Below are positions 30,450 through 37,901 of a stretch of 64,000 bases of DNA, piece after piece. The notes under the pieces are model-generated. The model worked only from the letters and a program-made list of their open reading frames with translations, was not told the origin of the DNA and searched no databases. The stretch covers positions 1 through 64,000 of the forward strand of contig WJMJ01000062.1 of the NCBI GenBank assembly GCA_014728035.1, in the 5' to 3' direction. The stretch comes from Promethearchaeota archaeon. Its GTDB lineage: Archaea > Asgardarchaeota > Thorarchaeia > Thorarchaeales > Thorarchaeaceae. Position 1 is the stretch's first letter; each line of letters starts with the position of its first letter. A program made the translations under genes and the position numbers.

Positions 30450-32096
30450 TTGGTTGACACAGAAGTGGTATATCTCGTGAGTGGACTGGGTCCAACAGTG
30501 GAATTCAATGTCGTGGATGTCGAATCTGACTCATTTCGACTCTCTATCCTTCGTTCTTCTACGGAATTGCCAGCGGGTAGGTTGGGCTTAGTACATATAG
30601 ATCTAGAACCCCTCAGAGAGTGTAAGGATTTGGAAAAGATAGATCTGTTTGGGAACTTTTTTGAGTCAATAGATCTATCACCTTTAGCTTATTGTGAGTC
30701 TATACAAGAGGTCATCCTGGAAGAGAATGAACTCACCGAGATAGACCTCACTCCACTCTCTGCATGTAAGAATCTTAGGAAGCTAGAGATAGATGAAAAC
30801 AGACTCGAACAGGTGGACCTAGAACCCATATCATCCTGCGAAAGACTTCGAAGTCTCGGTCTGGCATCCAATCGGCTAACTGAGATAGACCTGTCACCTC
30901 TGGTATCGTGCACGGACCTTACTTACCTTTTACTCAGTGGAAACAACCTACATCAGATAGACCTGTCACCTCTGGCCTCATGTAAGAAGTTGAAGTTGGT
31001 TGGCTTAGAAATAAATAAGTTAGAACATATCGACTTGTCTTCTCTATCGTCATGTCCTGGGCTGTATCTTCTGGGTCTTAGTGATAATTTTCTGGATAGC
31101 TTTACCCTTGACGCACTAACAGGATGCAAGGACGTAGAGAGGGTGTCCATAGATGGTAATTCTCTATCATATATTGACCTATCCCTTGTGTTTTGTTTCC
31201 CCCAGCTAAAGAAATTTTCAATTTCAGACCGAGAGGGCAACCTACCTGAACTGAGATACATCTTCAGACCAAGTATGCCGCCAGATATTGAGGACGATTG
31301 GTACAATAGATTGACATGGAAGGATATCCCCACCATAATAGAGCAAGATGGCTGGAAGACACTCTCCAATCAACTCGTGATGAAGATACAAGAACTATCA
31401 TATCTCAATAGACTCTTTCTCCAAGGAGAAGTATTGACACAGTTGGATTTAGAACATTTTCGAATTCTCGATGCAGACCTGAGAGAGGTCATGAGAAACA
31501 TCCCGGATCACAGAGATGTACACTCTATAAGACGGGAATTTCGGAAACGACTCATTCCGCTACTGCAGACTCAGATAGAAAAAGGGGGCCCAACTCATCT
31601 AATAGATATCGAAGACATCACAAGGGACGAGGGAGCTAGGCTTCTTGCACCCATATTGCGTTCACGTATGGAAGAAGACAGACATCTCTATGTCCTCAAA
31701 CAAGAGAGAACTATTGAAGGTGAATGTGAAGTTGTCTACGACCTCACTCCACTCTATTTCACTGCTCATGGATATCAACTTGTCATCAACCTCGTTGAGA
31801 GTGGCATTCTTCAAAGGCAGCAGGGGTTACGATTATCTGCAAATCAATTTCACCAGATAGATGAACAACTGACTCAGAACGATATAGAAATAGAGATGTC
31901 CCAGTCAATACAGCCATTGCATACCGTGATATCAGAGGCACAAATGTATTACATGTTAGATTGGAACAGAGAGATAACTCTCAACAAGTATTATGTGAAC
32001 CCATTCTTCGAGTCATATACCAATTACTTCTTCCAACCTGCTAGTGCAGACGCATTTCCAGACCCTCCAGAGCATTTACGACAAGCGCATCACTAG
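30450..32096 (+). CDS. Leucine-rich-repeat protein with a 24-residue repeat
   Basis: The protein is 548 residues, starting at TTG 30450; GGTGGAG (30439-30445) lies 4 bases upstream and no ATG, GTG or TTG occurs earlier in this frame after the TAG at 30372. Residues ~48-260 are about eight LRR units of 24 residues with the pattern N.L..IDLSPL.SC..L..L.L; the I/V of the IDL motif recurs at 50, 74, 98, 122, 146, 170, 194 and 242, and each unit has a Cys in the loop. Residues ~265-548 form a non-repeat C-terminal region rich in charged helices. No signal peptide or membrane helix is seen, so it is probably cytoplasmic and acts in protein binding. The open frame continues upstream to 30375 without a start codon, so a noncanonical start or decayed N-terminus cannot be excluded. 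It is transcribed away from the giant gene. Confidence 0.85.
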   Translation: MVDTEVVYLVSGLGPTVEFNVVDVESDSFRLSILRSSTELPAGRLGLVHIDLEPLRECKDLEKIDLFGNFFESIDLSPLAYCESIQEVILEENELTEIDLTPLSACKNLRKLEIDENRLEQVDLEPISSCERLRSLGLASNRLTEIDLSPLVSCTDLTYLLLSGNNLHQIDLSPLASCKKLKLVGLEINKLEHIDLSSLSSCPGLYLLGLSDNFLDSFTLDALTGCKDVERVSIDGNSLSYIDLSLVFCFPQLKKFSISDREGNLPELRYIFRPSMPPDIEDDWYNRLTWKDIPTIIEQDGWKTLSNQLVMKIQELSYLNRLFLQGEVLTQLDLEHFRILDADLREVMRNIPDHRDVHSIRREFRKRLIPLLQTQIEKGGPTHLIDIEDITRDEGARLLAPILRSRMEEDRHLYVLKQERTIEGECEVVYDLTPLYFTAHGYQLVINLVESGILQRQQGLRLSANQFHQIDEQLTQNDIEIEMSQSIQPLHTVISEAQMYYMLDWNREITLNKYYVNPFFESYTNYFFQPASADAFPDPPEHLRQAHH

Positions 32097-32610
32097 TATG
32101 GAACCGAGAATGGGAAAGATTGTAAAATCAAATCCGGGTTCGGTAACTCCAATACTAAAACCAGCTCTTATCTGGGTGAATAGCACCATGAAAATTATTG
32201 TTGAATCAAACTCCGAATTAGCCACCCAGTATATCGCTTCTGAATCAAAATCTCTTTCACAAATATACCCTCTGCTATAAAGAATCCAGTGTCTAAATCC
32301 GGTTTTTCTCTGTGTAATCAATTACCATTCCTCCTACAAATTAATCTTTGGATGTTTGTTTGAATCAAGTTATACACTGACAGATACCTCCAAATTATCA
32401 TCTGTTAGAAAAAAGCATCCTCAAGAGTTGCCTCTCCAAGATTCTAAGATATATCCTAACTAATCGAGCTTCGTCAGAGAGCCTAACTGCATCAATGATA
32501 TGTTTGATAGCTCGTTCCTCATAACTACATTGATATTCAAACATGTATACCATTTCTTAGAATCAAGACAAATCTTTACAGCCGAATGCTGTTGTTGATG
32601 GGTGATAAAA
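32097..32610. other. Non-coding stretch between the LRR and DUF11-like genes
   Basis: About 510 bases without a convincing gene. A 60-codon frame from ATG 32098 has no ribosome binding site and no recognisable composition. A perfect 10-base inverted repeat, GATTCTAAGA (32440-32449) and TCTTAGAATC (32555-32564), brackets the last part of the region. AT-rich elements near 32445-32455 could serve as promoter for the next gene. Confidence 0.4.
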
Positions 32611-34401
32611 TTGAGCGAAGATAATGAACACAAAACCGTCGTTATTGACCTAGAGGAAACCGAAAGAAGTAGAATCGGTGAACTCAGCGATTTGGAAGCA
32701 AGCGAAGCCTCTGGTGTACTGAGTGTTAACAACATTTCAGAAGCAAATAGAATCTGGAATGTTCGAGTACTTCTTAATGATAGCCGTACAAAAACCAGCT
32801 ATTCAGAGGATGTATTGCAAGCCGGAGAGATTGATACGGGTGGAAGATGGGAGAGTCAATACACAATCACTATTGATAAACCAATTCTCACTCTAACAGA
32901 AGTATATGACACATGTCAAACAGTAGAAACAGAGTTACCACATTGGGCATATGTTCATGGAAAAGACAATCCAGTCAAAATTACCATTGTTGTCAAGAAT
33001 GAAACGGATGGGCAGATGGACAATATCATTCTAAATAAGACCATACCTCCAGAATTAATGGATGTCAAAATAGAGAGTTCAAAATCAGGTGTAGCTGAAT
33101 ATGATGAGGGGACAAGACAAATCGTCTGGAAAGACTTCATCATCTATCCCAATGAAGACTCTCAGATAGTCATTACTGCAACAGCAAATGTTGAAGATGT
33201 AGAACCGAAAAATGCAGGGGAAATAGTGGTAACATATAGAGCAGAAGGCCAGCAAAGATCAGCGTTACTACCTGATATGACCGCGCTCACAGAATTCCTC
33301 TCTGGAATTGACACTGCTGAAACACAGCCAAATCAGTGGGAAGTCACATTAGAGTGTGGAAATGAGAGCGACCTCATGGTTAGGTTGGATAAAGCCGCTG
33401 TAATTCTAACACCTGAAGATGGTGGAGCTGATACCAAAATGATTGATGAAACGCCTTCAGCAAAACTAGCACCTGGTGAGGAATGGAGTGCATCATTTGA
33501 GATTGAAAGTAAATCACCACCTCAATGTACACCTGAAGTTACGTATACACCAATGAGAGTGATTACAAATAGGGTGCTTGGTACTGTTGAGAAAGTGCCA
33601 CAAACAATTCCAGTATACAAGATAGAATATACCAAGGTATTTGATCCACCAGAAGTCAATAGCTTCGACAAAACACCTGTGGAAGTCGAAATTGAATTAA
33701 AGAATGCTGGAACTGCTAGACTGAATGAGATAATAATAATTGATCAAATGCCTGACGACATAATGCCACCAAAAGCAGAACATGTTTCAATATGGATTCG
33801 AGGAGAAGAATACACTGGTGAGTTTGATTTAGTTATCGACCCAGATGACCAAAATCCGGAAGTTCCACACCAGATTACTATTCATATCAAAAATCTGAAA
33901 GATTCTGTAGGAGAAATTCAACCAGGAGAAGTTGTCAAAGTCAATTATGCTATCATGGCGTGGCGAAATAGACCTGAGAAGGAGTATCCGTCACCAATCC
34001 ATTGTAAAGCAAATACGTTCCCACCAGGGCTCGAAGCAGAAGTTTCTAGTCCAGAAGATGGCCATAAATTGGGAATTGTCTACAAGAAGAGACGAATCTC
34101 TGTTAAGAAGGCAATCAACAAGGGAGCGAATCCTGGAGAATATACTGTTGTACTCATCGTGGAAAACAAGGGTGAAGTCACAGTTGAGAATGTAGAAGTG
34201 ACAGATTGGATTCCAATGGGCTTTGAATTTGTATCGGTTGACCCAGCAGATGAATCCCCGACATTGAGTAATATTGCAGATGGTACCAACATGGTGTGGA
34301 AATGGACCAGGATGAACCCAGGCGACAAGACAAAACTCAGAGTTGCTGTCCAAGGAGAAGGAGAATACGAACGACGAGAGCCTGCAGTGGCTTCAGATTA
34401 A
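32611..34401 (+). CDS. DUF11-like/CARDB-like repeat protein without signal peptide
   Basis: I choose TTG at 32611 because GGTGAT (32601-32606), the classic archaeal Shine-Dalgarno, sits 4 bases upstream; the GTG at 32602 lies inside that motif. The protein is 596 residues. At least three beta-sandwich modules of the 'conserved repeat/DUF11' type are seen: near residues 90-215 (NPVKITIVVKNETDGQMDNI), 345-480 (VEVEIELKNAGTARLNEIII) and 490-590 (GEYTVVLIVENKGEVTVENVEV, then GFEFVSVDP and WKWTRMNPGDK). Such modules usually sit in secreted or cell-wall proteins, but this protein starts with a charged acidic stretch (SEDNEHKTVVIDLEETER) and has no signal peptide, membrane helix or sorting tail. It may therefore be an intracellular scaffold or leave the cell by another route. 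It ends at a hairpin terminator shared with the convergent gene. Confidence 0.8.
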   Translation: MSEDNEHKTVVIDLEETERSRIGELSDLEASEASGVLSVNNISEANRIWNVRVLLNDSRTKTSYSEDVLQAGEIDTGGRWESQYTITIDKPILTLTEVYDTCQTVETELPHWAYVHGKDNPVKITIVVKNETDGQMDNIILNKTIPPELMDVKIESSKSGVAEYDEGTRQIVWKDFIIYPNEDSQIVITATANVEDVEPKNAGEIVVTYRAEGQQRSALLPDMTALTEFLSGIDTAETQPNQWEVTLECGNESDLMVRLDKAAVILTPEDGGADTKMIDETPSAKLAPGEEWSASFEIESKSPPQCTPEVTYTPMRVITNRVLGTVEKVPQTIPVYKIEYTKVFDPPEVNSFDKTPVEVEIELKNAGTARLNEIIIIDQMPDDIMPPKAEHVSIWIRGEEYTGEFDLVIDPDDQNPEVPHQITIHIKNLKDSVGEIQPGEVVKVNYAIMAWRNRPEKEYPSPIHCKANTFPPGLEAEVSSPEDGHKLGIVYKKRRISVKKAINKGANPGEYTVVLIVENKGEVTVENVEVTDWIPMGFEFVSVDPADESPTLSNIADGTNMVWKWTRMNPGDKTKLRVAVQGEGEYERREPAVASD

Positions 34402-34419
34402 TAAAAAATCACCCATGAG

Positions 34420-34446
34420 AATTGTGGGGCAATTAAGCCCCCAATT
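34420..34446. terminator. Hairpin between convergent genes
   Basis: Inverted repeat AATTG-t-GGGGC, loop AATTAA, GCCCC-c-AATT. It sits between the stops of the DUF11-like gene (34401) and the small minus-strand gene (34454), so it can serve both strands. Confidence 0.6.
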
Positions 34447-34453
34447 CTACACT

Positions 34454-34804
34454 TTATTTCGAAACAGTTTCTTTTTCCAAAGCACTAATTTCTTCACGAG
34501 TTGCTTCTAGTTCCTTGTCAATATCTTCAAGAGGGATATAATCGTCATCATCTTCAAGATGGGTGTCAAGTGTATACATGACTTGAAAACCAGATAACGT
34601 CTTATGTAGAGCATTGGCGGTTTCAATTATTGCACTCCCGAGGTCAGCTTCCTCCATCTCACCATTTGATTCATGACGATAGATGAAGTCGTATGCTCCT
34701 CTAATAGGCGTGAAGCCAAGTTCGAGAAGCTTGTTAATTACTGCTGCTGGAGATGCACCTTCACTGTTGAACCATACTGATACACGAGTCACATAATTTG
34801 GCAT
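34454..34804 (-). CDS. Small conserved-looking hypothetical protein
   Basis: The protein is 116 residues from ATG 34804, with GAGG (34814-34817) 9 bases upstream; the earlier TTG at 34819 overlaps this Shine-Dalgarno and is rejected. The N-terminal half (VTRVSVWFNSEGASPAAVINKLLELGFTPIRG) alternates strand, helix and strand like a small ferredoxin-like or ACT-like fold (inference). The C-terminus is acidic (EDDDDY) and ends in a charged helix. No family is recognised. It is the last gene after helicase-ArcS-RaSEA and may be co-transcribed, although a TATA-like CATATATAG near 34890-34898 could give it its own promoter. Confidence 0.7.
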   Translation of the reverse strand: MPNYVTRVSVWFNSEGASPAAVINKLLELGFTPIRGAYDFIYRHESNGEMEEADLGSAIIETANALHKTLSGFQVMYTLDTHLEDDDDYIPLEDIDKELEATREEISALEKETVSK

Positions 34805-34892
34805 GATTGTATACCTCAAATTCTTTCGGATAGATTCAATCCTTTTTGATTTCCTTTAAGCCTTTTCTGACTAGCTCTTTTTCTAGATTTCC

Positions 34893-35975
34893 CTATATAT
34901 GATGCATTAAAGATACATCTTCATGGGATAGAATGTGTTGCCATTCTCGTTTACAGTCACAGGATAAACTCCCAAAGACGATTGGATTTTGTTCGAGGGA
35001 AAACGACCTAATTGCTTTAACAAAGGAGGTATCACAATCTCCACAATTGTGTGTTCCTCTAGACTTGCCTGCAGCAACAGGATCACATACAATAGTTACT
35101 TGGGAATCCACTGCTTCACGAGCCTGTTTCAAAATCTCAACAACTGTCCATAACCAAGGTGGCCGATAATCCCGAGCTCTCCAGAGTTTTTCAACTAGAG
35201 TATAAGACTGTACATTGACCGGATTAACAGACACTGTCGAAACTCCGAGTTCTGCAGCTTTCACAATAGTTGAAACTGAATCAAGCAATGCATCTCGTTC
35301 TGTAAGAAAGGGAGGTTTTACAAGGACATATGCTCTAATTCCAATGTTGTATTCTTTACAGGTTTCTAATGCTTTTGTGAAATCATCGAGAGTAAATCCT
35401 TTGTTAATACATATAGATCGAATACTATCGCTGATGCTTTCAAGTCCGATACCAATCTCAACGATTCTATCACCTAAAATGCATCGGATATCACTCATTA
35501 GAGAGTCATTAACATACTCTGGACGTGATTCAATTACTACTTGCTCAACTCGGTCATCTTCACTTATTTTTTGAAGAATTTCGGACCTTGCACTATCCGA
35601 TACTTCTCTCGAGTCTAGGAAACTACCACTTGTATACAGCTTGACGGATATAGGAGACTCCTTGTCATCAACAGCATGCATTGCAGTTTGAAACTGGTGT
35701 ACTATCTGCTCACTAGTAGGTGGCTCTTCAGTCCCATCCAGAAGATAGCTACACATTGTACAACCGCCAGACTCGCTAGAAGCATGAGAACATCCAACAG
35801 TTGAAAGAACAATAGAAAGAGCTGTACCAATCTTATTACCTAACCGAGTAGGTACAATCCATTTTGATGCAGGACGACTGAGGTCTCGTTTCTTTCTCTT
35901 TTTAATTGAATCTTTTCTCGCTGTTCTAGCTATCTCCGCAATTGCATCACGTAGAATATTGTTTTGATTGGCCAT
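34893..35975 (-). CDS. raSEA: Archaeosine biosynthesis radical SAM protein RaSEA
   Basis: The protein is 360 residues from ATG 35975; a GTG at 35984 would give 363 residues and overlap the ArcS stop as GTGA. Family knowledge: RaSEA works with ArcS in making archaeosine at position 15 of tRNA, ArcS adding lysine to preQ0 and RaSEA cleaving the lysine adduct by radical SAM chemistry. The sequence shows the family's [4Fe-4S]-binding cysteines C62, C72 and C75 (GC-x9-CTMC, an unusual long spacing typical of this family), a basic N-terminus suited to tRNA, a TIM-barrel core (EIGIGLESISDSIRSICINKGF) and a C-terminal Cys cluster (CGDCD, then CDC), probably metal-binding. It lies immediately downstream of arcS, which confirms the role. 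Confidence 0.93.
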   Translation of the reverse strand: MANQNNILRDAIAEIARTARKDSIKKRKKRDLSRPASKWIVPTRLGNKIGTALSIVLSTVGCSHASSESGGCTMCSYLLDGTEEPPTSEQIVHQFQTAMHAVDDKESPISVKLYTSGSFLDSREVSDSARSEILQKISEDDRVEQVVIESRPEYVNDSLMSDIRCILGDRIVEIGIGLESISDSIRSICINKGFTLDDFTKALETCKEYNIGIRAYVLVKPPFLTERDALLDSVSTIVKAAELGVSTVSVNPVNVQSYTLVEKLWRARDYRPPWLWTVVEILKQAREAVDSQVTIVCDPVAAGKSRGTHNCGDCDTSFVKAIRSFSLEQNPIVFGSLSCDCKREWQHILSHEDVSLMHHI

Positions 35976-35980
35976 GGCTA

Positions 35981-37891
35981 TCACTTCACTTTGTGACGGA
36001 ATGAAATTGCTTCTCCGTAATCAAGTTCACACATTTCTCTACCAGACATCTCACTTCGTCCAACAGCAACAACATTGTTGTCTTCGTTCAACACAATCAC
36101 CTCATCACCAGGCCGTATAGAATAATCAGCATTCTTCACACCTACTGCAAAAAGAGCGCCTCCACGAACTTTGGCTCCTTCAAATCGGGCCCAGTATTTT
36201 TCAAGAGGTTGAATCAGTTCTCCACCATAAAGGGTGAGTGAGAGAGAGCCATTGCTTGCAACAAATGCACAAGTCTGTTCTTTGTCAATTTTACTAAGAA
36301 CCATCCGGTATAGTTTTCCTTTTAGTTTAGCTTTGTCAGGAATTAGGAGATTTCCCGCACTAGTTCCAAATTGAAAATCTGCAGTTGCTCTGAGTGTGTC
36401 TCTAAGTTCTGTAGAAGGACTAGGTTCTAGATTTTGATCGCGTTTCAATTTTTCGAGCGTTTTCGATAGGTTCGTCAGAGACTCCCTCCGCGTTGCTGAA
36501 CCTGATATTTCTGTATAGATGATGTTTTGGCGAATTTTATTCTCCGCGAGTTCAATAATTGATCGATAACCCCCAGTTGCATGTGCGACAACAGGAACAG
36601 ATTTGTCAAATTTTCCAAGATGGTCCACTAACGTATCGGCAGCAATGTGTAACTCTTCCGCATCCCAGTTTCCAGTTACAGGTATGTCATAATTAGCTGC
36701 AGGAAATATACGTTCGAGCTCGCGAGGGACAAGACCAAGAGGTGAAGTAAGAATAACTTCAGACAGTTGATGCTTGACAGAACCAAGTGCTGAATCAATT
36801 GCACGTTGAAACCTTTTATGGGATCTAGAATCAGAATAGGGTTTTCTAGCTGAACACGGTAAGAGTAATACAGCTTTTTTCTGTGTGGGTGGTTGATATC
36901 GATTCTTTACAAAATCTCTGAATCGTCTAACTAAAGGAGCGAAATAAGACTCGGGACCAATTAGTGGCACTATACCTGAACCTGCAGTTGGAGTAAATTC
37001 CTCCAGATATGAATAAAATATAGAATCAATTCTACGTAGAAATCCCACCATATTTGGATTTGCATGAGTTAGACTCTCAATGAACCATCGAAGCCGACCA
37101 TTGTTAGCCATCTGTATGCTCTGAGAAAGGATAACTCGATACAATGTAAGATTATGATGGAAGAGAACATCAAAACGCTGCTTGTCTTGTAGATTGTTAA
37201 TAATTACATCATTGCATGCAGGACATGAACAGAAACGCTCTTCGGAATGTTCATCAAAGGTTTCGGGGACAAACTTCCACAACCGAATATCTTGTGCAGC
37301 TGCTTCTTGTGCTCTACTTACATCAATTATGTCGAACCCCAAGTAAATCAAAAGAGGAAGCATGTATGGTTCAATTCTGCCCAAAGCAAATACGGTCCAA
37401 GAAAGGGGAGTTGACACTCTCAACCGAATTGAATGCAAATCTTTTTGCCCAAGGTCACCATCAAATTGAAAGGACGATGAACGAATTCCAAACGAGTTTC
37501 CCTCAGAAATGAAAGCAGTAAATGTGTCCAATGGAAGATTCGGATTCGTCCTAAGGACTGCACGAGAACAGGTTTCCGAGTCTGAATATTCAAGCACACT
37601 CATTTGATACTTAAGCAGTGATCTGTGCGATTCAGCATTGAACAATGAAGTGTTTGGTATTGACGGTAGGAAGAAGGGTTCAGAGCCTATTGGAACACTT
37701 GATTTTGTAGTAAGAGGGGGTAGGGCCAATAAGGAGAGAGATTCCCTGCAGAACTCCCTATCAAGTACACAGAAAGGTAGATCTGTTCCAGGCCCGGAGA
37801 GAGCAGGTAAATCTATTCTTTTATCACTGGTCTCAAATTCTCCTTGCCGTATCGGACCATCGTGACCTTTACTAAACAAAAACCGTGTCAT
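35981..37891 (-). CDS. arcS: Archaeosine synthase ArcS
   Basis: The protein is 636 residues from ATG 37891. Domains seen: an N-terminal TGT-like catalytic-fold region (~1-300) with a zinc-type cluster CSCPAC at ~221-226 followed by a conserved H; a central ArcS-specific domain with the hallmark LLPCSARKPYS (~343-353); and a C-terminal PUA RNA-binding domain (~555-632) ending in GREMCELDYGEAISFRHK. ArcS acts on preQ0 at position 15 in the D-arm of archaeal tRNAs, adding lysine for RaSEA to process. The gene is 10 bases downstream of the helicase gene and abuts or overlaps raSEA, consistent with one transcript. All three ArcS parts are present at full length. Confidence 0.94.
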   Translation of the reverse strand: MTRFLFSKGHDGPIRQGEFETSDKRIDLPALSGPGTDLPFCVLDREFCRESLSLLALPPLTTKSSVPIGSEPFFLPSIPNTSLFNAESHRSLLKYQMSVLEYSDSETCSRAVLRTNPNLPLDTFTAFISEGNSFGIRSSSFQFDGDLGQKDLHSIRLRVSTPLSWTVFALGRIEPYMLPLLIYLGFDIIDVSRAQEAAAQDIRLWKFVPETFDEHSEERFCSCPACNDVIINNLQDKQRFDVLFHHNLTLYRVILSQSIQMANNGRLRWFIESLTHANPNMVGFLRRIDSIFYSYLEEFTPTAGSGIVPLIGPESYFAPLVRRFRDFVKNRYQPPTQKKAVLLLPCSARKPYSDSRSHKRFQRAIDSALGSVKHQLSEVILTSPLGLVPRELERIFPAANYDIPVTGNWDAEELHIAADTLVDHLGKFDKSVPVVAHATGGYRSIIELAENKIRQNIIYTEISGSATRRESLTNLSKTLEKLKRDQNLEPSPSTELRDTLRATADFQFGTSAGNLLIPDKAKLKGKLYRMVLSKIDKEQTCAFVASNGSLSLTLYGGELIQPLEKYWARFEGAKVRGGALFAVGVKNADYSIRPGDEVIVLNEDNNVVAVGRSEMSGREMCELDYGEAISFRHKVK

Positions 37892-37901
37892 GTCATCATC
37901 T

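Noticed and set aside
32098..32280. A 60-codon frame after the LRR gene
   Set aside because: No ribosome-binding site, no recognisable composition, and an equally long frame exists on the opposite strand.
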